Shown here: piece by piece, positions 45,189 through 54,316 of the stretch
How the letters are laid out: each line of letters opens with the position of its first letter
Position numbering within the stretch: the stretch's first letter is position 1
Made by a program: the position numbers and the translations under genes
The notes under the pieces: generated by a model
Told to the model about the DNA's origin: nothing
Seen by the model: the letters and a program-made list of their open reading frames with translations, nothing else
Databases searched by the model: none
Assembly: GCA_963707965.1 (NCBI GenBank)
Contig: CAVPRR010000007.1
Coordinates: 186,001 to 250,000 of the forward strand
DNA length: 64,000 nt
DNA from: VRUE01 sp963707965
Lineage (GTDB): Bacteria > Actinomycetota > Thermoleophilia > Solirubrobacterales > 70-9
Reading direction: 5' to 3'

Positions 45189-46082
45189 TCACCCTCCGCC
45201 CCCAGCCTCTTCCACGGCCAGCGCCCGCCGCAGTGCCTCGTCGAACGACTCGGGCTCGATCCCGAACGGCTCGGCTCCGCTCGGGTCGATGACCACGGTC
45301 GCCGTCCTCAGCCCCTCGACCAGCGGCCGAGCAACCTTGGTGTCGACCGGGGTGACAAGTCCCAGCCAGAGTGCCGAGAGCCAGGGCGTGATCAGCGGCA
45401 CAGACAGCTTGCGGGGCGGCGCCTTGCCGAGCGCCAGCGCCATCCGGTCGAGCATATCCGCGTAGGAGAGGACGTCGGGCCCGCCGATCTGGACCTCGCG
45501 GCCGGTGGACTCGGGCACCGCTGGCGCCCGCAGCAGGTACTCGATCGTCGCGTCGATCCCGATCGGCTGAGTCGGCGTGTGAAGCCAGCTCGGCGCCACC
45601 ATCACCGGCAGCCGCTTGACCAGGTAGCGCAGGGTGCGGTACGACTCGCTGCCGGCGCCAACCACCATCGCCGCCCGGAAGTAGGTGAGCGGCGGTCCCT
45701 CGGCGGCGAGGATGCGGGCGGTCTCGTGACGGCTGCTCAGGTGCTTGGACTCGGTCTCCTGACCGAGCCCGCCGAGGTAGACGACGCGCCTGACGCCCTC
45801 GCGCTTGGCCATCCGGGCGAAGTTGCCGGCGGCGACCCGCTCGCGCTCCTCGAAGCCGGCGCCGCCGGCCATCGCGTGGACCAGGTAGTAGGCGACGTCG
45901 ACTCCCTCCCCCACTCCGACGAGACTGGGGGGGTCGGTGACGTCACCGACCCGCAGCTCGACGCCCAGCCCCTCGAGCTTTGCCGCCCGAGAGCGCTCGC
46001 GAACCAGGCACCGCACCGGCCCCGAACCGGCCAGCGCCGCCGCCAGCCGGCCGCCGACGAAACCCGTCGCACCTGCGATCAA
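45189..46082 (-). CDS. NAD(P)-binding epimerase-like protein (extended SDR)
   Basis: About 297 residues: Rossmann motif GATGFVGGRL at the very start, GDVTDP, then YLGGLGQETESKHLSSRHETARIL and a C-terminal substrate part. Similar to the NAD(P)H-binding epimerase proteins sometimes fused to SRPBCC domains; here an SRPBCC gene lies divergently 64 bp away. TTG 46082 is the first start in frame. Reaction unknown. Confidence 0.8.
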   Translation of the reverse strand: MIAGATGFVGGRLAAALAGSGPVRCLVRERSRAAKLEGLGVELRVGDVTDPPSLVGVGEGVDVAYYLVHAMAGGAGFEERERVAAGNFARMAKREGVRRVVYLGGLGQETESKHLSSRHETARILAAEGPPLTYFRAAMVVGAGSESYRTLRYLVKRLPVMVAPSWLHTPTQPIGIDATIEYLLRAPAVPESTGREVQIGGPDVLSYADMLDRMALALGKAPPRKLSVPLITPWLSALWLGLVTPVDTKVARPLVEGLRTATVVIDPSGAEPFGIEPESFDEALRRALAVEEAGGGG

Positions 46083-46145
46083 CGTGCTCTGTGGGATCGG
46101 CCCACGCTACCCGACCGGGGGTGCCGGCCTGCAAGACTGGCGCCC

Positions 46146-46609
46146 GTGCACGAGCACATCCTGCAACGCAGCCAGCGCGTCCCCGTCCCGGCCGAGCGCG
46201 CCTTCGACTTCAACGCCGACGCCGTCAACCTCGAGCCGATGACGCCGCCCTGGCTCCACTTCCGGGTGACGGCGCCGGGGCCGATCGCGATGCGCGCGGG
46301 GACGCTGCTCGACTACCGGCTACGCCTGCACGGCTTCCCAATTCGCTGGCAGACCCGGATCGAGACCTGGGAGCCGCCTCTGCGCTTCAGCGACGTCCAG
46401 GTCCGCGGCCCCTACTCGCTCTGGGAGCACACACCCACGTCTTCGAGCCCGACGGCAAGCGGGCTTGCAAGATCCACGGCCGCGTCCGCTACGCCATCCC
46501 CTACGGGCCTCTCGGCGAACTCGCCCACAGCCTCTTCGTCCGCCACGACCTCAAGCGGATCTTCGACTTCCGCCGGGACGCCTTCGCCGCCCACTTCGCA
46601 ATGAACTAG
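46146..46609 (+). CDS. SRPBCC ligand-binding protein, two-base frameshift
   Basis: The start (MHEHILQRSQRVPVPAERAFDFNADAVNLEPMTPP) and the end (RVRYAIPYGPLGELAHSLFVRHDLKRIFDFR) are in different frames. Two extra bases in the CACACAC run near 46,430 would account for it. Together they form a complete START-like coenzyme Q-binding fold of about 154 residues. Confidence 0.72.
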
Positions 46610-46628
46610 GCACAAGAGTAATAGCGGC

Positions 46629-46671
<43 letters not shown>

Positions 46672-46696
46672 TTCTCTGACGCTGGTTGATCAGGCT

Positions 46697-46778
46697 GGCT
46701 TTTGGCTTGTTCAAGCGGTTCGAGTTGGTCCGAGTTGGATGTAGTTTCGCTCAACTTGGTACCCACTTAGTACCCCGC
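46697..46778. repeat. Element arm region with paired 11-bp sites
   Basis: About 82 bp shared with 32,029-32,110 and lying next to the attachment core. It ends in ACTTGGTACCC and ACTTAGTACCC side by side (46,754-46,775). Likely integrase or excisionase arm sites. Confidence 0.65.
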
Positions 46779-46800
46779 TCTTGGGCTGAGCGTCCTGGTC

Positions 46801-48585
46801 CTAACCGGCCTCGGGAGCCTGGTCGTCCTCGTCGCCGGACTCCGCCTCTCCGACGGCCTCGGCGCCGGGCGGAGGTTCCGCCGGCTCATCGGGGGTGCCC
46901 AGCTGGAAGCTGCTCAAGACGCAAGCTGCCTGCAAGAGCAGGGCAGTGGCGGGTTTCTGGACTTTCCCGACGAGGCCATGAGCGATCTTGTTGCGGAGGT
47001 TCAGGCCGAGAGGGTCGATCAAGAGGACCATGAAGTAAGCGTGAAGTCCGGCATCGGCGAAGGCGGGGCCGATCGCCCGCAGCAGGGTCCCCAGCGTCTC
47101 CACCCCGCCCGGTTCGGGGCCGCGCGGCTCGCGATAAACCGGAATACCGACATGGCGCGCGAGGCCGCGGATCAACTGCTCGATGCGCGGCACGAGGATG
47201 TGGGCACTCTCGTCGGGATGCCCGTCCCAATAGAGCTCAAGGGCGCGCGCAATGCGCTCCGCAACATCTACATCGACCAGCTCCCCGGTGAAGAATTCGG
47301 TCAACTCGTTATGGCTTGGGCGAGCAAAGGTGTCCCCGATCACGTCCAAGCCGTCGGCGGCGAAGAGGGCCCAGAACGATGCCGCCTGGGCTCGTTGTTC
47401 GGACATCGCCACCCTCTTGTGCTTCTCTGGGCTGTCGGCGCGAAAGATCGCCCCGGCACTCTCGGGACCGATGATCGCTTTCGTGAAGAGGAACTGAAGT
47501 GGTGCCTCGGTCATCAACTCCTCGACATGAGCCTCAAGGTCGCCCGGCGACCCGCCCGGCGGCGGCTGCGCCGCAAGGAATCGCAGCGCGTCCTGCCACG
47601 ATGCCGCGTCCTTGAAACGCGAGAGAAAGCGCTCGACCTCCTCCTTCGGCATCTCGACCTCGGCCGAGATCTTCTTCAGGTCGAGCTGCTCGGGGTCGAA
47701 ATCCCCCAGCTCCTTTCGGAGTTCGTCCGCCTCGGTGTTCAAGCCGAAGGTACGGGCGATCTCAAGCGCTTTCTCCAGCCTGAATGCGCGCAGGAGGCCG
47801 TCGCCCTTCGCCGCCTCCTCGCGCCAGCGCGCAACCTGATCCTGGCGCAGCTGCCGGCGGCCCTCTTCATCGAGCAGGCGCACGCGAAGCTCGATGATGT
47901 TGTCCATCAGGTTCGGGTCCGCGCCGTAGCGCTCCGCGGCGCGCACAAGCAACTGATCGAGACCATCGGGACGGTCCTCGGGCGCCAGGTCGACCAGCGA
48001 TCGCAGGGGTCGCAGACACTCGCCCGGCCGGCTCTTCGGATTGTCGAGCTCGTACTCGGCGAAGGCGATGATCCGCTCGATCGCGGTCCGTGCCCGCTCC
48101 TCATCGCCGACGGCCTGGGCCAGCTCGAGGGCGCGGGAGAGCAGCCGTGCGCGCTCTATGTCGGCCCAATCCTCGCGTTCGACCAACGCGAGCAAGGCAT
48201 CGCAGGCGCCCCGAGCGTAGAGATCGGGGCGTGGCGCGGCCCGCCGCTCGAAGAGAAGATCGCCGACGCGGGCCTTGACCACCGGGGAGTCGATCTCGTT
48301 GAAGGCGTCGATCCATGCCCCTACATCGACGTCCTCGATCGCGGAGACCTCGGGCGGGAACCTCCACCCCTCCCCCGCGCTGCGCGATCCGAACGGTTCT
48401 CCTACCCGGTCGCGGCGAGGACTCGTCCGCTCAAGCAGGGTGTAAGAGAAGGCGAAGTGGAACGGCCTTACCGCCAGGTCCTCGCCGTCGGGATCGAGAG
48501 CTTGAAGTGAGGTACTCACTTCAAGCCAGGAGATCGCAGCGTCAGCGGCGCGGAGGGCCTCGATGATGCGCGCATCCAAGGGCAT
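46801..48585 (-). CDS. DUF4209 HEPN-like protein
   Basis: 594 residues. A long helical N-terminal part of unknown fold and a C-terminal DUF4209 region: VPRIEQLIRGLARHVGIPVYRE, then LLIDPLGLNLRNKIAHGL, where RNKIAH (531-536) is the R-x4-H motif of HEPN ribonucleases. The last 45 residues are acidic and disordered. Proteins with this domain often sit in defence or modification islands. First gene inside the left end of the element. Confidence 0.75.
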   Translation of the reverse strand: MPLDARIIEALRAADAAISWLEVSTSLQALDPDGEDLAVRPFHFAFSYTLLERTSPRRDRVGEPFGSRSAGEGWRFPPEVSAIEDVDVGAWIDAFNEIDSPVVKARVGDLLFERRAAPRPDLYARGACDALLALVEREDWADIERARLLSRALELAQAVGDEERARTAIERIIAFAEYELDNPKSRPGECLRPLRSLVDLAPEDRPDGLDQLLVRAAERYGADPNLMDNIIELRVRLLDEEGRRQLRQDQVARWREEAAKGDGLLRAFRLEKALEIARTFGLNTEADELRKELGDFDPEQLDLKKISAEVEMPKEEVERFLSRFKDAASWQDALRFLAAQPPPGGSPGDLEAHVEELMTEAPLQFLFTKAIIGPESAGAIFRADSPEKHKRVAMSEQRAQAASFWALFAADGLDVIGDTFARPSHNELTEFFTGELVDVDVAERIARALELYWDGHPDESAHILVPRIEQLIRGLARHVGIPVYREPRGPEPGGVETLGTLLRAIGPAFADAGLHAYFMVLLIDPLGLNLRNKIAHGLVGKVQKPATALLLQAACVLSSFQLGTPDEPAEPPPGAEAVGEAESGDEDDQAPEAG

Positions 48586-48685
48586 GACACGACACTACGA
48601 GCAACGGCATTGGCAAGCGAGGGAGGGGTCCGCACACACCGAGCAGAAAATAAGGCTGCGGATCAACCGAGCAGGTGCCGTGCCG

Positions 48686-50038
48686 CTATCCCCTGATGAG
48701 GTAGTGCCTCTGTCCCGCGGCGGCCAGCAGCTCGACCACCTCGGGGTCCTCGAAACCCATGTCGCGCAGCAGGCAGGCGCGTAGGAGAAACCAGAGGCGG
48801 TGATTCAAGACGACCAGGCCTCGGCCGTCGGGCACCCGAGCCGGTCGCTCGCTGGGAAGGTGGGTAAAGAAATTGCGAGTGTCGCGGACGGTCCTCGCGA
48901 CCTCCTCGCGATCCTCCGGGATGCCGCAGTAGCGGAGCACCTCGCCGTCGAAGCTGTCGAGAATCCGCCGAACCTGATCGAGCAGGCTAGCCCTGTTGGA
49001 GCCGAGCAGGTTGCGCTCGATCCACTCGCCCTCCTGCTCGCGCAGCTCGGCTGACATGCCAGCCAGCACCTCGGCGACCAGCTGCCGGTGCTCTTCGGGC
49101 GGGCGCATGACGCTCTCAAAGCGCTCGCTGTAGCTGAAATACAGCTCCAGGCAGCGGGCGACCAGAACGAACTGATCGGCGTTGATTCGGTGGCCACGCC
49201 GCAACTGGTACTCGACCAGCTGCCACATCAGTTCGGGCGCCTCCAACTGAATCCGCCCCCAGGTCTCCGCTACCTGAGCGAAGCGGTCGCGCACGTTGTC
49301 GAGCGTCATCAGCGCCGGGGGCCGCGACGGCGCGCTGTTCTCGCGCCAGCGGAGATGGAGGTCGACTAGCTGGCTGCCGTCCATCGTGTGTATGCGTTCG
49401 GGCGAGAGCGGTTCGTCCAGGCAGAAGGAGAGCAAGGCGAGTGCCGGCATCACGAAGTTGCTCCACTCCACGAGCGTCTTGGGCGGACCCGTCAAGACGA
49501 TCTCCATCCACCAGCGGACGGTGACTTCGGCCTCGTCGCCGGAGTTGTCCTGAGTGCCGATCTCAAGCAGCTGCATCTGATGGTCACCGAAGGGAACCGA
49601 GGCGCGCTCCTCGCGCACGGCGTGGTTGGCAACCACGTCCCGCGTCGAGGTTGGATTGCGATCCAAGAACCTGACGGCCCGATGGTTGGAGATCGAGATC
49701 GAGGGATAGGTCCGCTCGGCGTCCTCGGAGCCCACAATCGCCGAGTTGATCGCGATTTCGGCGGGATAGGGCGTCATCTCCGGGGCGCCGAAACTGACCG
49801 CTTTGACGTAGCAGTTGGGAAGGCACGCCGGCGCGGAATCGTGGCCCTCAAGCAAGCTCAGCCGCACCCCCTCCAGGTTGTCTTCGCCGAACCCGAGCCC
49901 ACCCGGCTCGACCATGCGAAGTAGACCGGGGCCAGCCTGACTCGGCAGCTGCAGGAACGCGCGCACAGGCTCGCCGTCACCGACGGTAGCCATGCAATCA
50001 ATCACCTCGCGGGGCTTGCGGAGGTCGGGAATCGCCAT
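48686..50038 (-). CDS. ApeA-like HEPN abortive-infection protein
   Basis: 450 residues. The N-terminal half is beta-rich and matches the ApeA N-domain layout (SFGAPEMTPYPAEIAINSAIVG, VRWWMEIVLTGPPKTLVEWSNFVMPALALLSF). The C-terminal helical domain ends in TVRDTRNFFTHLPSE (RNFFTH, 388-393), the R-x4-H HEPN motif. ApeA is an RNase thought to cut tRNA on phage infection. It lies 100 bp upstream of the DUF4209 gene on the same strand, so the two HEPN genes may be co-transcribed. Confidence 0.75.
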   Translation of the reverse strand: MAIPDLRKPREVIDCMATVGDGEPVRAFLQLPSQAGPGLLRMVEPGGLGFGEDNLEGVRLSLLEGHDSAPACLPNCYVKAVSFGAPEMTPYPAEIAINSAIVGSEDAERTYPSISISNHRAVRFLDRNPTSTRDVVANHAVREERASVPFGDHQMQLLEIGTQDNSGDEAEVTVRWWMEIVLTGPPKTLVEWSNFVMPALALLSFCLDEPLSPERIHTMDGSQLVDLHLRWRENSAPSRPPALMTLDNVRDRFAQVAETWGRIQLEAPELMWQLVEYQLRRGHRINADQFVLVARCLELYFSYSERFESVMRPPEEHRQLVAEVLAGMSAELREQEGEWIERNLLGSNRASLLDQVRRILDSFDGEVLRYCGIPEDREEVARTVRDTRNFFTHLPSERPARVPDGRGLVVLNHRLWFLLRACLLRDMGFEDPEVVELLAAAGQRHYLIRG

Positions 50039-50150
50039 CGGCGCCCAACGCTAGAGGAAGAAGCGCAGCGCCATGCCGAACGCGACCGAGACTGTGATCG
50101 TCAGGCGAGTGGTCGAGGAATTCGACCGCGGCTAGCGAGAAGCTTTCTCG

Positions 50151-51077
50151 GTGACAGAGATGACGATCCCCGGGAACTTCAACTTCTCGCGTGCCGTGCG
50201 CGAATGGTGTTTCGTGCAGCTGCGCCTGATCGAGCTCCGGGGGATGCGCGACATGGCCAAATCTCGAGGCCTGAGCGATCTAGGTCTGCTGTCCCGAGGC
50301 CCTTGGGAGGCGCTCGACCGCGAGGGAATGCTTCAGCCGGTGGCCTACGCCCACCACGGGTTTTGGCCGTACGACCAGCAGCGCTGCCTCGACGAGGGTG
50401 AGTTGATCATCCGTGAGGAGAGCGGCTACGTCCCGTGGGAGCAACTGCAGGCCGCAGCCGAAGAGGCCCACGGAGACGACGCCAATCCACAGGTGCTCTA
50501 CCACCACTGGCAAATCCTCTGGCTCAGCGAGCTACAGGACCAGCTCACACCCGGAGTGATCTGGGGCAACCTCGAGGACGGGCTCGAGTCATTTCTCGCG
50601 ACCCAGGCGAAGGCGGCCGCAGCGCGCTCGCCAGAGCAGACGCGGGAGAGCCTGCTCGAAGCGGCAGAGCGGCGGCGCGCGCTCGAGTTGCTCCTGGTGC
50701 GGGTCCAAAACGTCTTCTATCCGTTCGAGCGTGGCGGGCCGAGGCAGAGCAACTGGATCGGCAGCGGCGTCGGTGGGCTGACCGACGATGCGAGCGAGTG
50801 GGCGGCCGAGCAGCTTCGAACGCTGAACTACGACGAGCTCGCAGCGGATTGCGGCACCGATGCTGCAGAGCTGGCGAGCATCTACGAGAACCTCGTCTAC
50901 CGGGCCCGCTGGATCGACCCGAACGTAGAGGTCTTCGACCTGATCGACCAGGTCAACCGCCATAGCCTCGAACGCCTGAGGGGACCGGCGCGACTGGCCC
51001 GCGACTACTACGACGCCGCCCGCGTGATCCGCTCCTGGCACCGGCGGCTGAGGGGACCGAGCTCCTCCCGGACGTGA
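50151..51077 (+). CDS. Unrecognised partner of TOPRIM protein
   Basis: 308 residues, no family I can name. Features: Trp/Arg-rich start (AVREWCFVQLRLIELRGMRDMAKSRG), HHGFWPYDQQRC, a long helical centre and RLARDYYDAARVIRSWHRRL at the end. It starts divergently 112 bp from ApeA. Its stop overlaps the start of the TOPRIM gene by four bases (GTGA), so both are made together. The order (unknown plus nuclease-like protein in a defence island) suggests a sensor or activator role. Confidence 0.6.
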   Translation: MTEMTIPGNFNFSRAVREWCFVQLRLIELRGMRDMAKSRGLSDLGLLSRGPWEALDREGMLQPVAYAHHGFWPYDQQRCLDEGELIIREESGYVPWEQLQAAAEEAHGDDANPQVLYHHWQILWLSELQDQLTPGVIWGNLEDGLESFLATQAKAAAARSPEQTRESLLEAAERRRALELLLVRVQNVFYPFERGGPRQSNWIGSGVGGLTDDASEWAAEQLRTLNYDELAADCGTDAAELASIYENLVYRARWIDPNVEVFDLIDQVNRHSLERLRGPARLARDYYDAARVIRSWHRRLRGPSSSRT

Positions 51078-51958
51078 ACGAACGGCGCCGGCGGCGGGAT
51101 GTCGAGAGCCGCGACGAGACGACAGCGCGCGGGAACCGGGCGCTGCTGCCGAGCTTGCTCGAGGACTACGGTCTCTACCCCTGGCGGGTTCAGCTGCTCG
51201 CCGAGGGCCCCTCGGAGATCGTCGCTTTGCGAACGATTGTCGAGGAGGGCTATGCGCTGTCCTTCGAGATGCTGGGAATCGCCGCTACCGATCTCGGCGG
51301 CGCTGACATCCCCGAGAACGCGGAGTCACTACTCGGCGCCTTCCGCGGTTATGCGAACTACTTCTTTCTGGTCTTCGACAACGAGGGGCGGGCGAAGGAG
51401 ATGATCGAGGCGCTGGTGCGCGCGAACGTGATCGAGGGCATTGGTGAGAAGAAGCGCGCGGAGATCCGGGAGGAGGGCCTAAAGGCAGCCCGCCTGATTG
51501 AGGATCCCGAGGCCCGACGCGCCGCGATGAAGGGAGCGCTGGCGAAAGCCAATGATCTGAGTCAGGAGCCAGGCGACTCCCCGGAGTTTCTGCTCTGGAA
51601 AGAGAACTTCGAGGTGGACAACTTCTCGTCTGCCGAGCTTTGTCAGATAGTCGGTGACTTCGCAGATGAGATCGGCCTCGATGGATTCTCCCTGGATTCG
51701 GACGCCCTCGACACCGAAATTACCGCCCATCGCGATAGTGGGAGCGACAAGGGGGTCGCCTCGATCCTGCTCGAGATGGCTAGCAAGCGCGACCCAGGAT
51801 TTCATCTCTCAAAGCCTGACCTCGCCCGTCGGCTGGCGCGCTTCGTCCTGAGCGAGAACGAGAAGACCGGCGAGAGGCGGCCGATCCTCGATCTCGCCGA
51901 GCAGTTGGTGTCGTTGACCTGGGCCGATCGCAGCCTCGCCGGCGGACTGCGAGATTAG
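51074..51958 (+). CDS. OLD-type TOPRIM domain protein
   Basis: 294 residues. The TOPRIM signature is visible near the start: LLAEGPSEIVALRTIVE with the metal-binding Glu (44), GGADIPENAE, then FFLVFDNEG (101-105) supplying Asp and Glu. The second half is helical (KENFEVDNFSSAELCQIVGDFADEIG). Similar isolated TOPRIM domains form the nuclease part of OLD/Gabija-type defences, but there is no ABC-ATPase here. The start codon overlaps the previous gene's stop. Confidence 0.7.
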   Translation: MNERRRRRDVESRDETTARGNRALLPSLLEDYGLYPWRVQLLAEGPSEIVALRTIVEEGYALSFEMLGIAATDLGGADIPENAESLLGAFRGYANYFFLVFDNEGRAKEMIEALVRANVIEGIGEKKRAEIREEGLKAARLIEDPEARRAAMKGALAKANDLSQEPGDSPEFLLWKENFEVDNFSSAELCQIVGDFADEIGLDGFSLDSDALDTEITAHRDSGSDKGVASILLEMASKRDPGFHLSKPDLARRLARFVLSENEKTGERRPILDLAEQLVSLTWADRSLAGGLRD

Positions 51959-51986
51959 GCTCTGGGTCGCGGCCATCGGTGCGGCT

Positions 51987-53303
51987 CTAGCCGGGTGCCG
52001 CACCCAGGCGCTGGAGAATCCACTTCTGCACCAAAATCCCAAAAGCCAGGGTCCCGCCGATTCGAGACGCAACATCAGTGAGGCCCCAAAGGATCGCCGC
52101 CGCCTGAGCCAGAAGGTCCCAAGCACCCGCAGCCCAGGTCTCGGTCCGAGCCAAGGTAAAAGCTGCCGCGGCGACCGCACCGAGAAGGCAAAAGGTTCTG
52201 AGCAGGGACCCGAGGGAATACCGGCCTAACGCCGGCTCTGGTTCGTCAGGGTCGCCGGGTGAAGCCCGCGCAGCCCCACGCTTAGAACCTCGCGTCCGTG
52301 TTGCCGCTCCATGCGATTCTCGGCGCCGAGTCCCTTTGTGCCGACCGACTACTAACGCTGATGCCCGAGCCCCGGGTGGTGCATGCGCTGATACGCAGCG
52401 CTCAATCGGATGCACGACCAAGAAGCTCGAGTCTGCAAAGGAATCTGGCCTCCGATTTTGCTCAACCTTACGGTCGATTCGATGGGCGGAATAGCCCAGC
52501 CATCCACGCTTGCGGGACTCAGCGGCCCGTTCAGATGCGATCGAATCGAATATCGGGCGAGCGCGAGCCTCCTCCCTGTGGACCAGCCCCGAAAGGCACT
52601 CTTTTAAGGCCTGGATGGGCCTTTCCGTCAAGGTATGCCAATCCCCGAAGATGCCCACGGACTCACGAGCCGAGGCAGTTAGGTCAGCTTTCAGGGCATC
52701 CCAGAAGTCGAGCCCGTCGGCCTTCGCTTCTTCCATGTGAGGGGTGTAATCCAGGATCGCCTCCGCGAGCTCATCCCGATAAACAGATGATTCTTCGTGG
52801 ACCTCTTCCCCGCATTCGCGGAGAAGGAAAAGATGATTGGCCTCGCGTACCAATCTCGGGACCGCCCCAAGCTCATGCAGGCGATCCCAGAAGTCCCGGC
52901 TGAGTGCTGCCAGCTCTCGACCCATTGCGAGAACCTTGAGTTTGCGAGGGTCGTCGAAGAAGTCCGAATCGTGGCTCAGAAAGTAGTCGCCATCCTCGAA
53001 GATGCATTGGTCGATCTCGGCCATGAATTCGAGGTCTGTCTGAGTCAAGGTCGGCCACTCGCACCAACCCCAAGCAATCGCTTTCCAAGCGTCCTCGAGG
53101 CCCTCGTTGAAGCGCTGCATCAGAGGCGTCAACTCTCGGAGCGGTCGCGTCCACTCCTGTAGGTAGGAACTCCCGGTGAAGTCGAAGGGTTCGCCACCGC
53201 CACCCATCCATGCGTCGTACTGCGCCTGCCCCTCGCACTCCTGGTAGGTCTCTAAGTAGAAATCGACGATGCCGGTTTCGTCGCGGTCAGACCCTTGTCC
53301 CAT
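51987..53303 (-). CDS. Unrecognised protein with C-terminal membrane helices
   Basis: 438 residues. The soluble N-terminal 260 residues are acidic and rich in Trp, Phe and Asp (LEDAWKAIAWGWCEWPTL, FLSHDSDFFDDPRKLK). A basic, Arg-rich linker follows, then two hydrophobic helices near the end (FCLLGAVAAAAFTLA; TDVASRIGGTLAFGILVQKW). That is a plausible membrane effector plan. The linker composition could also hide a frameshift. Convergent with the TOPRIM operon. Confidence 0.5.
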   Translation of the reverse strand: MGQGSDRDETGIVDFYLETYQECEGQAQYDAWMGGGGEPFDFTGSSYLQEWTRPLRELTPLMQRFNEGLEDAWKAIAWGWCEWPTLTQTDLEFMAEIDQCIFEDGDYFLSHDSDFFDDPRKLKVLAMGRELAALSRDFWDRLHELGAVPRLVREANHLFLLRECGEEVHEESSVYRDELAEAILDYTPHMEEAKADGLDFWDALKADLTASARESVGIFGDWHTLTERPIQALKECLSGLVHREEARARPIFDSIASERAAESRKRGWLGYSAHRIDRKVEQNRRPDSFADSSFLVVHPIERCVSAHAPPGARASALVVGRHKGTRRRESHGAATRTRGSKRGAARASPGDPDEPEPALGRYSLGSLLRTFCLLGAVAAAAFTLARTETWAAGAWDLLAQAAAILWGLTDVASRIGGTLAFGILVQKWILQRLGAAPG

Positions 53304-53363
53304 GAACCAACGATAAGCCCAACTTCGGACCCAAGGCCAGAGGCGAACCCAGCGCCTTGCGGA

Positions 53364-53675
53364 CTACCAGGAGCTGGAAAGCCTCACCACGGTGGCGCGG
53401 TGCGCTTGCTCTTGCGCCCGGTGAACGGCCTCGCCTCGATCGGTTAGGCGGTAGGTGTCGCCCTCGGCCTTTTCCAGCAGCCCCTGATCGATGAGGTCGC
53501 GGATCGCGGCGTGAACGTCATCGATGTCGTGGAGCAGCAGACGTGCAAACACGCTTGGATCGAACTGGCTCTGGGAATACGCCGTGTCGATGACCTCGTC
53601 CTGAAGCTGGGTGAGCTGCACCCCCTGGAGGCTACGGCGCCGGTCGGCGGTCTCAGCTCGGGATGATCCCGACAT
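53364..53675 (-). CDS. Winged-helix protein
   Basis: 103 residues; a winged-helix-like segment (DDVHAAIRDLIDQGLLEKAEGDTYRLTDRGEAVHRA). It overlaps the preceding gene (53653-54012) by 23 bases, so the two are an operon and this may be its regulator or a DNA-binding sensor. Confidence 0.6.
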   Translation of the reverse strand: MSGSSRAETADRRRSLQGVQLTQLQDEVIDTAYSQSQFDPSVFARLLLHDIDDVHAAIRDLIDQGLLEKAEGDTYRLTDRGEAVHRAQEQAHRATVVRLSSSW

Positions 53676-54012
53676 AGACCGTGTCGTCCAGCCACACCTT
53701 CAGGCCGCGTCCAGGGTCGCCCTGAATGGCGGTGACCTGACGGGGGTTGAGGAACATCCTGGACCCCGCACCATCGCCCTCGGCGTCGAGGGACTTAAGT
53801 GCAACCATCGGCGCCCTACGCTCGCCGCCCGGGTTGTGATCGGTGGCGTCCTGGATGCTGCCGAGCCGGTGGCCATGCAGCTTCAGGAGGAAGGAGTCGG
53901 CCGGTTGCTCCGTGCTCTCACGGTCGCGGGTGCCTATCTCGACGTAGACCTCCCGGCCCTCATGGTCAGAGAGAAAGTCGATCACGTCGGCGAGGGTCAG
54001 CTCATCAGGCAT
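53653..54012 (-). CDS. Hypothetical beta-rich protein
   Basis: 119 residues: TLADVIDFLSDHEGREVYVEIGTRD, then a variable middle and MFLNPRQVTAIQGDPGRGLKVWLDD, strands in the style of an SH3-like barrel. No family recognised. First gene of a small operon with the winged-helix protein. Confidence 0.5.
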   Translation of the reverse strand: MPDELTLADVIDFLSDHEGREVYVEIGTRDRESTEQPADSFLLKLHGHRLGSIQDATDHNPGGERRAPMVALKSLDAEGDGAGSRMFLNPRQVTAIQGDPGRGLKVWLDDTVYVGIIPS

Positions 54013-54184
54013 TGCTCGATCGTACTTCGGCCGAGATCTCTCCGGTCATTACCGGGTCGGGGCCAAACTTCGAGAGCTCCATCGCGAAAACGCGATCGAA
54101 TACGCCTACGAATGGGTGCCCGAGGAGGAAGCAGACACCGAAGACGTCGCGCCGCCCGGACAGGTGCCGAAAGGAGAGGACTAG
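54011..54184 (+). other. Coding-like fragment without start codon
   Basis: A frame reading GHYRVGAKLRELHRENAIEYAYEWVPEEEADTED... to a TAG at 54182-54184 has a strongly protein-like composition but no ATG, GTG or TTG before it meets the divergent gene at 54012. Either a gene remnant, an ATT-initiated small protein, or a frame hidden by an indel. Confidence 0.35.
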
Positions 54185-54316
54185 GCGCAGGCTCCCGGAG
54201 CTCGGCAGCGCCGATTGGCACGATGATCTCTGGTCGAGGGGACCGAGCGGCGCATTTTGAGGGGGCCGAGCGGCGCATCAGAGGTTTGCCTTTTGGGGCC
54301 GGAGTACCATCGATGG

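Noticed and set aside
45109..45465. Short plus frame with a membrane helix (MSTRGLLAIEAGLVLVLVTALWAVRSR)
   Set aside because: The first 30 codons could be a truncated membrane protein, but the rest is antisense to the epimerase gene. I did not list it as a gene.
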